Assembly (NCBI GenBank): GCA_903854075.1
Contig: CAINVI010000127.1
Coordinates: 1 to 6,114, forward strand
Origin: Candidatus Pollutiaquabacter sp.
GTDB taxonomy: Bacteria > Bacteroidota > Bacteroidia > AKYH767-A > 2013-40CM-41-45
Direction: 5' to 3'
Length of the DNA: 6,114 bases
Every line of letters begins with the position of its first letter. The stretch's first letter is position 1. The notes beneath the pieces were generated by a model, which worked only from the letters and a program-made list of their open reading frames with translations, was not told the DNA's origin and did not search any database. Positions 1 to 6,114 of this stretch are shown here, piece after piece. The translations under genes were made by a program, and so were the position numbers.

Positions 1-242
1 GCTTTCAGATTTTGCGAGGAAGTAAAGCTCAGGTTCTGAAAAGGATTTTTAGAGGTGCGTTCAGCGATTGGTGCATCAAAGGTGATATGAAGCACAGAAC
101 TTTCTTGGATGGACACTTCCGTATCACTACCGAAGGTGAAAGCAACGGCAGATAAGATGGCGATTAAAAGGCCCAGTAGTAGAAAAGAGCCGATGATGAA
201 ACCCACTGCGGAAGCAAATGCGAATTTGAAGAATTCTCTCAT
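1..242 (-). CDS. sppA: Signal peptide peptidase SppA (protease IV), N-terminal part only
   Basis: The first 80 codons of a minus-strand gene are visible; the rest lies beyond the left window edge. The translation begins MREFFKFAFASAVGFIIGSF and continues through a hydrophobic stretch (about residues 7-36) that would anchor the protein in the inner membrane as an uncleaved signal anchor. After it comes a beta-strand region with SSVLHITFDAPIAER (about residues 49-63) and then a K-N-P-F stretch. This arrangement (short charged N-terminus, one membrane segment, then S-V-L-x-(I/L) and an I-x-E-R-(T/S) motif) is what I recall from Bacteroidota SppA of the long, 67K-like type. SppA digests cleaved signal peptides in the membrane; its catalytic Lys and Ser would lie outside this window. 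The start is the ATG at 242-240; no Shine-Dalgarno is seen, only an A-rich leader. It is divergent from folK. The identification rests on the N-terminus only, so another membrane-anchored protein cannot be fully excluded. Confidence 0.8.
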   Translation of the reverse strand, partial: MREFFKFAFASAVGFIIGSFLLLGLLIAILSAVAFTFGSDTEVSIQESSVLHITFDAPIAERTSKNPFQNLSFTSSQNLK

Positions 243-265
243 GATCAGTATTTTTTTTAACAGCA

Positions 266-273
266 TAAAGGTA
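266..273 (-). promoter_or_regulatory. Possible -7 promoter element for sppA
   Basis: The minus strand reads TACCTTTA, one mismatch from the Bacteroidota -7 consensus TAnnTTTG, and lies 23 bases upstream of the sppA ATG. No TTTG-like -33 element is seen at the expected distance, so this is a weak call made from the sequence match alone. Confidence 0.2.
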
Positions 274-289
274 CAACGTAGTATTGAAT

Positions 290-297
290 TACCTTTG
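290..297 (+). promoter_or_regulatory. Possible -7 promoter element for folK
   Basis: TACCTTTG matches the Bacteroidota -7 consensus TAnnTTTG exactly and ends 24 bases before the folK ATG at 322. That would give a leader of roughly 15-20 bases for a folK-kinase transcript. A TTTG at -33 is not visible at a 17-21 base spacing. The match to a short degenerate motif could be chance, but its place in the only gap between divergent genes favours it. Confidence 0.35.
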
Positions 298-321
298 GTC
301 AGTAACGGAATTGAGTGTGGC

Positions 322-816
322 ATGAATCAGGAAACGCGCTTTATCATTCTATTAGGATCTAATCTCGGAGACCGACTTTTGGAGCTGGAAACGGCTCGTC
401 GGCTGATTAATGAGCGAATAGGTGTTGTGGATCGGTCCTCTTCCGTATTCGAGACGGAAGCCTGGGGAAATACAAACCAGGCGGCGTTTTTAAACCGGGT
501 GGTCAGCGGACGTACCCCGAAAAATCCGCACCAGGTCATGCAGTATGCCTTGGCGATAGAAGAAGAAATGGGTCGATTTCGTGAAAAAAAATGGGCGCCG
601 CGCTCGATTGATATTGATTTGCTTTTTCTTGACGATCAAGTAATTACTTCTCCTGAATTGACGCTTCCACACCCGTTGCTTCATCAGCGGAAGTTCACCC
701 TAGTGCCGCTGTGCGAAATTTTTCCCGACTTTCGTCATCCTGTCCTGAACTTGTCTATGACCGAACTGTTGGCCGGATTGTCAGATCCGTTGGCTGTTCG
801 CATTTTTCCGGACTGA
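322..816 (+). CDS. folK: 2-amino-4-hydroxy-6-hydroxymethyldihydropteridine diphosphokinase (HPPK)
   Basis: A 164-residue cytosolic enzyme that transfers pyrophosphate from ATP to 6-hydroxymethyl-7,8-dihydropterin, the step before dihydropteroate synthase in folate synthesis. Visible hallmarks are LGSNLGDR near the N-terminus (residues 11-18), the HPPK signature KWAPRSIDIDLL (residues 90-101) with the two Mg-binding aspartates D97 and D99, and the C-terminal LPHPLLHQRKFTLVPL block. The length is normal for a stand-alone, single-domain HPPK. The frame stays open upstream to about 109, but that part is antisense to sppA and has no family similarity. The ATG at 322 puts the conserved block 10 residues in, as is usual, so I chose it. 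No Shine-Dalgarno is obvious. The deoxynucleoside kinase gene follows after 5 bases, so the two are probably one transcript. No key residue is missing. Confidence 0.96.
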   Translation: MNQETRFIILLGSNLGDRLLELETARRLINERIGVVDRSSSVFETEAWGNTNQAAFLNRVVSGRTPKNPHQVMQYALAIEEEMGRFREKKWAPRSIDIDLLFLDDQVITSPELTLPHPLLHQRKFTLVPLCEIFPDFRHPVLNLSMTELLAGLSDPLAVRIFPD

Positions 817-821
817 TTATC

Positions 822-1487
822 ATGAGCCACGCACTCCGCTACGACTACATCGTTATCGAAGGAAATATTGGGACGGGGAAAACCTCGTTGTCCAACCGGA
901 TCGCTGCGGATTACTCCGCCAAGCTGGTCTTGGAGCGCTTTGCGGACAATCCTTTTCTTCCTAAGTTTTATGAGAATCAGGCCCGCTATGCGTTTCCGCT
1001 GGAATTGTCCTTTTTGGCCGATCGCTTTCAGCAGCTGAATGATGAGCTGAAGCCCCGCGAATTGTTCCGGCAGCAGACCGTCGCCGACTATATTCTCAGT
1101 AAATCGCTCATCTTTGCCAGCGTCACGCTGAAAGAGGATGAATACCAATTGTATCAGCGACTTTTCCATATCATTCATTCGCAGTTGCCTAAACCCGACT
1201 TGCTCGTGTATTTGCACAAAGACGTATCCCGTTTGCAGGAAAATATTCGTAAACGCGGCCGGGACTATGAACAGAATATTCCGGACGATTATCTGGCTAG
1301 TCTGGAAAAGGGCTATTGGGATTTCTTCCGGCAGCTTACCAACCAGCGAATTCTGGTCATCGACACCAACGACCTTGATTTCGTAAATGTGAAGGAGCAT
1401 TACGATTATGTGGTGGAGCTCATCAATAAAGACTACGAAATTGGCCTTCACCGGACTTTTCACGGTCCGGAAACCCTAATTCGGTAA
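822..1487 (+). CDS. Deoxynucleoside kinase (dNK/dGK/dAK family)
   Basis: A 221-residue cytosolic P-loop kinase expected to phosphorylate deoxynucleosides to their 5'-monophosphates in dNTP salvage. Features in order: IEGNIGTGKTSLS with the Walker A loop (G14-T21); LVLERFADNPFLPKFY with the likely catalytic base E38; FPLELSFLADRFQQL (residues 58-72), a substrate-site helix; VADYILSKSLIFA (residues 87-99); PKPDLLVYL; and the arginine-rich lid RKRGRDYEQ. Where insect and mammalian enzymes have an E-R-S type motif, this protein has D89-Y90. I recall D-Y also in Bacteroidota homologues, so it looks like a subfamily trait rather than a defect. The base specificity (A, G, C or T) cannot be read from the sequence. 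The frame is open from 711, but the ATG at 822, 5 bases after the folK stop, gives the family-typical N-terminus. It is probably translated from the folK transcript. Confidence 0.92.
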   Translation: MSHALRYDYIVIEGNIGTGKTSLSNRIAADYSAKLVLERFADNPFLPKFYENQARYAFPLELSFLADRFQQLNDELKPRELFRQQTVADYILSKSLIFASVTLKEDEYQLYQRLFHIIHSQLPKPDLLVYLHKDVSRLQENIRKRGRDYEQNIPDDYLASLEKGYWDFFRQLTNQRILVIDTNDLDFVNVKEHYDYVVELINKDYEIGLHRTFHGPETLIR

Positions 1488-1505
1488 GATTTCCAGTCTT
1501 ATTTC

Positions 1506-1536
1506 GTTGCATGTATATTCGGATTCGTTATTTTTC
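1506..1536 (+). promoter_or_regulatory. Candidate Bacteroidota-type promoter for the ompA-like gene
   Basis: GTTG at 1506-1509 and TATTTTTC at 1529-1536 are 19 bases apart. They resemble the -33 (TTTG) and -7 (TAnnTTTG) elements of the Bacteroidota sigma factor, with one mismatch each. The -7 box ends 29 bases before the ATG at 1566, which implies a leader of about 20-25 bases. It occupies the 78-base gap after the kinase gene, where a new transcript is expected because no other signal lies there. The call rests on motif and position only. Confidence 0.4.
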
Positions 1537-1565
1537 AACGGATTTCAACCCCTTAAGCACTACCT

Positions 1566-2882
1566 ATGAAAGGCATTTTCATGCTCTATGCATGTTTTTT
1601 CGTTTTGATCTTCGCCGGAACAAGCCGTGCGCAGCGACCGCTGATTTCTGACAGCGTTAAACTGAAATTGAAAGAAGAGGAAATGCCGGTCACGAACCGC
1701 TTCCGTACCTGGGATATCGGGGTGAACTACGGGATGACTATCTCGAACACGGATATTTCACGCAGCAAGATAGGTGAGGACAATTCCCGTGCCTTTTGTA
1801 TAAATGCTACCAAATTCCTGAGCTATTCCATCGCACTGCGGGCGGAATTGCTAACCGGTAAAATTGTAGGTAACGGAAGTAGTGAAGGTTCCTATAAAGA
1901 TTATAATTACTATTCCTTACTGAACTATCAGTTCAGCGTGATGGGCGTTTTTCAGCTGGGAAATATCGCCTACCTAAAGCGGGATCCTCGTCTGGCTTTT
2001 TACGGGTATTTTGGTGTCGGCGTAGTGAATTCGGATCCATATGTTTACAAGGGTGACGATCCGACCGCGCAAAATTACAAAGTGGATGACCGGAAGTTGC
2101 CGGTAATTCAAACGGAGGATTATCATAACGAAAGTCACTTTATTGTTCCGCTGGGTGCCGGTGTGAAGTTTCGTTTGAATGATGGCATTTCCATTACGGG
2201 TGAATATTCCTATCGTTTTACCAACGATGATCGGCTGGATGGATTCAATCGATTGTTATCGGCCAACGATGCGTACACCTTTTTAAATGCCGGAGTTACT
2301 TTCCATTTAGGTAAAAAAGGTAAAGTCATTCAGTGGTCTAATCCGATGCGCTCCATGGTGGCCGAGGTGAATACCATGCGCGATAGTCTTTCGTTGATGG
2401 GACAAGATTCGGACAACGACGGAGTCGCGGATTTCTACGACCGCGAATCCAATACACGTCCTGGTGCGAAAGTGTTTGGTGATGGTACGGCGATCAGTTC
2501 GGATTCTATATATAATGCCAATTACCAGCTTAACCTGAATAAAACATACGTGAATGGCGGTGCTTGGTTGCCTTCTATTTTCTTTGAAGTGAACAGTGCA
2601 AAGATCGCCGCTAAGTACGATGAGACCTTGACGTCTATCGCTGTTATTCTGCTCGACCATCCGGAAATCAATATGGATGTCATCGGTAATACGGATACGC
2701 GCGCCAGCAAGGAATATAATCTCAAACTTGGTCAGCAACGTGCTGAAGCAGTCAAAGATCGACTGGTCAAAGAATTCAATATTGATCCGAAACGCTTGCG
2801 CACACGCTCCGAAGGGAAGGATGATAATATTTCAAAAAACCTAAACCTCAACCGACGAGTCGATTTCAGGATTGTAAATTGA
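1566..2882 (+). CDS. OmpA-family outer membrane protein with calcium loop and peptidoglycan-binding domain
   Basis: A 438-residue secreted envelope protein. Residues 1-22 form a signal peptide (K2, hydrophobic core, probable cleavage after SRA before Q23). From about residue 45 to 250, alternating aromatic and polar segments, ending in FLNAGVTFHLG, suggest an outer-membrane beta-barrel. Residues 281-292 (DSDNDGVADFYD) form one thrombospondin type-3-like calcium-binding repeat linking to the C-terminal OmpA domain (about 337-437). That domain shows FFEVNSAKI, GNTD, YNLKLGQQRAEAV and a closing NRRVDFRI. D377 and R392 are 15 residues apart, the spacing of the Asp-Arg pair that binds diaminopimelate in OmpA domains. 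The expected role is to tether the outer membrane to peptidoglycan; any transport or adhesion role of the barrel is unknown. The ATG at 1566 gives a good signal peptide; M6 is a poorer alternative. No Shine-Dalgarno is seen. Confidence 0.9.
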   Translation: MKGIFMLYACFFVLIFAGTSRAQRPLISDSVKLKLKEEEMPVTNRFRTWDIGVNYGMTISNTDISRSKIGEDNSRAFCINATKFLSYSIALRAELLTGKIVGNGSSEGSYKDYNYYSLLNYQFSVMGVFQLGNIAYLKRDPRLAFYGYFGVGVVNSDPYVYKGDDPTAQNYKVDDRKLPVIQTEDYHNESHFIVPLGAGVKFRLNDGISITGEYSYRFTNDDRLDGFNRLLSANDAYTFLNAGVTFHLGKKGKVIQWSNPMRSMVAEVNTMRDSLSLMGQDSDNDGVADFYDRESNTRPGAKVFGDGTAISSDSIYNANYQLNLNKTYVNGGAWLPSIFFEVNSAKIAAKYDETLTSIAVILLDHPEINMDVIGNTDTRASKEYNLKLGQQRAEAVKDRLVKEFNIDPKRLRTRSEGKDDNISKNLNLNRRVDFRIVN

Positions 2883-2894
2883 TTGGGAAAATCG

Positions 2895-3428
2895 TTACCG
2901 TGTGTTGGTTTTGAGGAAATGATCCCACAGTACAATTCCCGCGCATACCGAAATATTTATGGAATGTTTGGTGCCGAATTGTGGAATTTCTACGGCTTCT
3001 TGCAATAAGGCCAGCACATCTTCACGGACGCCATCGATTTCGTGCCCGAATACATAGGCTGTCTTTTCATCGGCGGATAGTGTCAGCTGATCCAGCGGAA
3101 TACAACCGTCCACTTGCTCAATGGCGATAACGCGGTAACCGGAGTGTTGCAATTCCAGGATGGCAGTAGTGGTTTCGGCATAGTGCTGCCATTTTACAGT
3201 GTCTTCCGCGCCCAGCGCTGTTTTGTGGATTTCACGGTGGGGCGGCGTAGCCGTAATGCCGCAGAGGCAGATCCGTTCACACAGAAAGGCGTCAGCACTG
3301 CGGAAAACAGCGCCGATATTGTTCAAACTGCGGATGTTATCCAACACCAACACGACCTTTCGCTTGGCAGCTTGCTGGAATTCTTCCGAGGTTTTCCGGC
3401 CTAAATCAGCGTTTCGTATCTTGCGCAT
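2895..3428 (-). CDS. TrmH/SpoU-family (SPOUT) RNA 2'-O-methyltransferase
   Basis: A 177-residue cytosolic protein predicted to use S-adenosylmethionine to methylate a ribose 2'-OH in tRNA or rRNA. The three SPOUT motifs are present: motif 1 in NIRSLNNIGAVFRSAD (residues 31-46, with N37 and the probable catalytic R43); motif 2 in VFGHEIDGV (126-134), where an Asn or Pro is more usual in place of H129; and motif 3 in IPQFGTKHSINISVCAG (148-164), a variant of the usual S-L-N-V-S, which forms part of the trefoil knot. The block PPHREIHKTALGAE (62-75) is what I recall from Bacteroidota members. There is no N-terminal L30e-like RNA-binding domain as in RlmB, so it is a minimal SPOUT protein probably working as a dimer. 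The RNA target cannot be deduced. It converges with the ompA-like gene and diverges from mutS. Confidence 0.92.
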   Translation of the reverse strand: MRKIRNADLGRKTSEEFQQAAKRKVVLVLDNIRSLNNIGAVFRSADAFLCERICLCGITATPPHREIHKTALGAEDTVKWQHYAETTTAILELQHSGYRVIAIEQVDGCIPLDQLTLSADEKTAYVFGHEIDGVREDVLALLQEAVEIPQFGTKHSINISVCAGIVLWDHFLKTNTR

Positions 3429-3442
3429 TCTTGCTAAATTAG
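3412..3442 (+). promoter_or_regulatory. Possible compact promoter region between the methyltransferase gene and mutS
   Basis: CTAAATTAG at 3434-3442 is a palindrome around its central base. It gives a TAnnTT-type -7-like box on both strands (TAAATTAG on plus, TAATTTAG on minus). On the plus strand TTTC at 3412-3415 lies 19 bases upstream, at -33 spacing, inside the methyltransferase coding start. On the minus strand a TTTTG (3469-3473) lies 24 bases away, rather far. Any shared divergent promoter must lie here because only 32 bases separate the genes. Both boxes deviate from consensus, so this is tentative. Confidence 0.25.
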
Positions 3443-3460
3443 AGGCAAAGAAGCGAAATC

Positions 3461-6106
3461 TTGGTCAAAACGGAAACAAAAAATGCGGTCGTTGAAACAC
3501 CGCTTATGAAACAGTATTACAGCATCAAGGCGAAATATCCCGATGCGCTGTTGCTATTCAGGGTAGGGGATTTTTACGAAACCTTCGGGGAAGATGCGGT
3601 GCGTACCTCGTCGATACTCGGCATTGTATTGACTCGTCGCGCCAACGGGGCTGCAGCTTTTATTGAACTGGCCGGTTTTCCGCATCACGCGTTGGATACT
3701 TATCTACCTAAGCTGGTTCGCGCCGGTATGCGGGTGGCGATCTGTGATCAGCTGGAAGATCCGAAACTCACCAAGACCATCGTTAAGCGGGGAGTCACAG
3801 AATTTATCACCCCCGGCGTTTCGTACAACGATAAAATTCTTGAACATAAGAAGAATAATTTCCTGGCGGCAGTACATCCCGACGGGAAAATCACCGGCGT
3901 TGCATTTTTGGATTTGTCTACCGGTGAATATTTCGCTGCCCAGGGAACTGGAGAGTATGTCGATAAGCTGTTACAAAATTTCCAGCCTACGGAAGTTATT
4001 TTTTCGCGCGCCTTCAAGAAGGAGTTTCAGGAGCGCATTGGTAATCGTTTCTACCATTATGCAGTGGATGAATGGGTCTTTCAGTACGACTATGCCAATG
4101 AGCTTTTGTTGAAGCATTTTGGTACGCGTTCGTTAAAGGGTTTTGGTATTGATGAGATGGGGGCGGCCATCGTTGCAGCCGGTGCGGCATTGCATTACGT
4201 CTCCGATACCCGACAGGATCATCTAAAGCACATCACTTCTATAGCACGATTGGAAGAGGATCGCTATGTATGGTTGGATAAATTCACCATTCGAAACCTG
4301 GAGTTGGTGGGTTCCTCCAACGATAATGCGGTAACACTCATCGATGTGATTGATCAGACAGTCACTCCTATGGGTGCACGTTTGCTGAAACGCTGGCTCA
4401 TGCTCCCGTTGAAAGACAAACAGGCAATTGAGGAGCGACTGGAAGCTGTCAGTTATTTTCTTGCCAGTAATCAGTTTCTTGCCGAAGTTTCGGAAGAGCT
4501 CAAATTGGTGGGTGACCTGGAGCGATTGATTTCTAAAGTGGCGCTCGCAAAAGTTACACCGCGTGATGTGTTGCAATTGCGGCGGTCGTTGGAGTTGACC
4601 GGGAAGATCCGCGAACAATTGTTGACCACCGACAATCCCACTTTATGCACCATTGGTGATCAGCTGAATTCGTGCCAGCTTATGCAGGAACGTATCGATC
4701 GGGAGCTGGATCCGGAGGCGCCGGTAATGATCAACAAAGGTGGTGTAATTCGTGCCGGAGTGAACAGTGATCTGGATGATTTGCGTGCCATTGCTTTTCA
4801 TGGCAAGGATGTACTGTTGCAGATACAGCAGCGCGAAGCGGAGCGTACCGGTATATCCTCGCTCAAGGTTGGTTTTAATAACGTGTTCGGTTATTATATT
4901 GAAGTTACGCATACGCATAAGGATAAGGTTCCTGCGGAATGGACACGTAAGCAGACGTTGACCAATGCAGAGCGGTATATCACAGCCGAGCTTAAAGAGT
5001 ACGAGGAAAAGATTCTGGGTGCGGAGGAAAAGATAGTAGTCATCGAAGAGCGGTTGTATGCTGAATTAGTGAATTCGTTATTGGCATACATACAGCCGGT
5101 ACAATTGAATGCAGCACTTCTTGCTCGCCTGGATGTCTTACAGTCATTTGCTGTCATTGCCGATAAGAACGGTTATGTGCGTCCACATATCAACGATAGC
5201 AAAGTGTTGTCGATCAAAGACGGCCGTCATCCTGTCATCGAAAGACAATTGCCTCCCGGCGAAAAATTCATCGCCAACGATATTTACCTCGATCCGGATT
5301 CACAGCAAATTCTCATGATTACCGGACCGAACATGTCGGGTAAATCGGCCTTACTGCGACAGACTGCCCTTATAACGTTGATGGCACAAATCGGAAGTTT
5401 TGTTCCTGCAGCTTCAGCGGAAATCGGAATCGTCGATAAGATTTTCACACGTGTTGGTGCTTCGGATAACATCACCTCCGGTGAATCTACATTCATGGTC
5501 GAGATGAATGAAACGGCAAGCATTTTACATAATTTGTCGGATAGAAGTTTGGTGTTACTGGATGAAATCGGTCGGGGCACTGCTACCTACGATGGGATAA
5601 GTATCGCGTGGTCCATCGCAGAGTTTATTCACGATCACGCATCGGTACGTGCAAAGACTTTGTTTGCTACGCACTATCACGAGTTGAACGAAATGGCAGC
5701 GACGCTTACGCGTATTCGAAATTATCACGTAGCCGTTAAGGAAACCGGCACCAATGTGTTGTTTCTCCGAAAATTGGTTCCCGGTGGAAGTGAGCACAGC
5801 TTTGGTATTCATGTGGCTAAGATGGCGGGTATACCCGCCAAGGTCGTTCAGCGGGCCGGTGAGATTTTAATACAGCTGGAGTCGAGCAGGGCAACAGCGG
5901 GATCTTCCGCTTCAACAGTAACTACTTCAGGCGCTCAAAACAAATCGAAATCAGAAAGTGATTTACAGCTTAGCTTTTTTCAGCTGGACGATCCTGTTTT
6001 AGAGCAAGTGCGGGAGCAGATTCAGCGTGCAGACATTGATAATCTAACGCCTGTACAAGCGCTGAATATGCTGCACGAAATCAAGAAGGTGATTGGTGGA
6101 AAGTAA
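3461..6106 (+). CDS. mutS: DNA mismatch repair protein MutS
   Basis: A complete 881-residue MutS, the ATPase clamp that detects mismatches and recruits MutL. Domain I carries the F-x-E mismatch-reading motif (F38-Y39-E40 in RVGDFYETF). Then follow the connector (about 135-265), the core lever with the inserted clamp (about 280-590, including FGYYIEVTHTHKDKVP), and the ATPase with Walker A GPNMSGKS (622-629), the signature around S676-T677 (STFMVEM), Walker B LLDEIGRG with D701-E702, and H738 in ATHYHE. A Ser/Thr-rich linker leads to QLSFF (836-840), identical to the sliding-clamp motif known in Bacillus subtilis MutS, and a terminal helical LTPVQALNMLHEIK segment of the dimerisation type. The start is inferred as TTG: an in-frame TAG at 3440-3442 leaves only TTG 3461 or ATG 3506, and the latter would cut off the conserved ETPLMKQY. 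It is full length, with no frameshift or missing catalytic residue. Confidence 0.98.
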   Translation: MVKTETKNAVVETPLMKQYYSIKAKYPDALLLFRVGDFYETFGEDAVRTSSILGIVLTRRANGAAAFIELAGFPHHALDTYLPKLVRAGMRVAICDQLEDPKLTKTIVKRGVTEFITPGVSYNDKILEHKKNNFLAAVHPDGKITGVAFLDLSTGEYFAAQGTGEYVDKLLQNFQPTEVIFSRAFKKEFQERIGNRFYHYAVDEWVFQYDYANELLLKHFGTRSLKGFGIDEMGAAIVAAGAALHYVSDTRQDHLKHITSIARLEEDRYVWLDKFTIRNLELVGSSNDNAVTLIDVIDQTVTPMGARLLKRWLMLPLKDKQAIEERLEAVSYFLASNQFLAEVSEELKLVGDLERLISKVALAKVTPRDVLQLRRSLELTGKIREQLLTTDNPTLCTIGDQLNSCQLMQERIDRELDPEAPVMINKGGVIRAGVNSDLDDLRAIAFHGKDVLLQIQQREAERTGISSLKVGFNNVFGYYIEVTHTHKDKVPAEWTRKQTLTNAERYITAELKEYEEKILGAEEKIVVIEERLYAELVNSLLAYIQPVQLNAALLARLDVLQSFAVIADKNGYVRPHINDSKVLSIKDGRHPVIERQLPPGEKFIANDIYLDPDSQQILMITGPNMSGKSALLRQTALITLMAQIGSFVPAASAEIGIVDKIFTRVGASDNITSGESTFMVEMNETASILHNLSDRSLVLLDEIGRGTATYDGISIAWSIAEFIHDHASVRAKTLFATHYHELNEMAATLTRIRNYHVAVKETGTNVLFLRKLVPGGSEHSFGIHVAKMAGIPAKVVQRAGEILIQLESSRATAGSSASTVTTSGAQNKSKSESDLQLSFFQLDDPVLEQVREQIQRADIDNLTPVQALNMLHEIKKVIGGK

Positions 6107-6114
6107 CGTAATCA

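Noticed and set aside
109..321. Upstream extension of the folK frame giving a 235-residue protein
   Set aside because: The extra 71 residues are mostly antisense to the sppA N-terminus and show no HPPK similarity; the ATG at 322 gives the normal family length.
735..1463. A 242-codon open frame on the minus strand
   Set aside because: It lies almost wholly opposite the deoxynucleoside kinase, which has clear family motifs. The antisense translation has no recognisable domain, so it is taken as a shadow.
1451..1470. Perfect 6-base inverted repeat CCGGAC/GTCCGG with an 8-base loop near the end of the kinase gene
   Set aside because: It looks like a terminator stem, but lies inside the coding sequence, is short, and is not followed by a T-run, so it is probably chance.
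2307..2738. A 143-codon open frame on the minus strand inside the ompA-like gene
   Set aside because: It overlaps the calcium loop and OmpA domain in the opposite direction and has no recognisable motif; it is a shadow.
3114..3495. Two plus-strand open frames (about 96 and 98 codons) opposite the methyltransferase
   Set aside because: Both are antisense to the conserved SPOUT motifs and show no domain of their own.
5881..5960. Low-complexity Ser/Thr-rich stretch late in MutS, considered as a possible frameshift or insertion
   Set aside because: The frame is intact on both sides, and a poorly conserved flexible linker before the clamp motif and terminal helices is normal for MutS.

Overview
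The window is a chromosomal housekeeping segment, most probably from a member of the phylum Bacteroidota. Four things point there. The SppA N-terminus and the deoxynucleoside kinase resemble Bacteroidota types. The OmpA-like protein joins a calcium-binding thrombospondin-type loop to the peptidoglycan domain. Clear Shine-Dalgarno sequences are missing before most starts. Short AT-rich boxes of the Bacteroidota -7 type (TAnnTTTG) lie upstream of several genes. Genus or family cannot be fixed from this sequence alone. No mobile element, CRISPR array, tRNA or rRNA was seen, and no gene-free stretch exceeds about 80 bases.

Layout from left to right. At the left edge is the 5' end of sppA on the minus strand (membrane-anchored signal peptide peptidase), cut by the window boundary. 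Divergent from it across about 80 bases is folK (HPPK, folate biosynthesis). It is followed after 5 bases by a deoxynucleoside kinase gene of the dNK/dGK/dAK family, so the two are probably co-transcribed. After 78 bases with a plausible Bacteroidota promoter comes a secreted OmpA-family outer-membrane protein with a predicted beta-barrel, a calcium loop and a C-terminal peptidoglycan-binding domain. Convergent with it, with only 12 bases between stop codons, is a single-domain SPOUT (TrmH/SpoU) RNA 2'-O-methyltransferase on the minus strand. Divergent from that, across 32 bases, is a complete mutS. It appears to start with TTG and it carries a C-terminal clamp-binding motif. Its stop codon lies 8 bases from the window end.

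Functionally the genes are loosely linked. FolK (tetrahydrofolate, needed for dTMP synthesis) and the kinase (dNTP salvage) both feed DNA precursor supply, and MutS repairs replication errors. The methyltransferase acts on RNA, while SppA and the OmpA-like protein serve the cell envelope. I found no convincing evidence of a new system. The points worth a second look are the mutS start codon, the very compact divergent and convergent junctions, and a few motif deviations.
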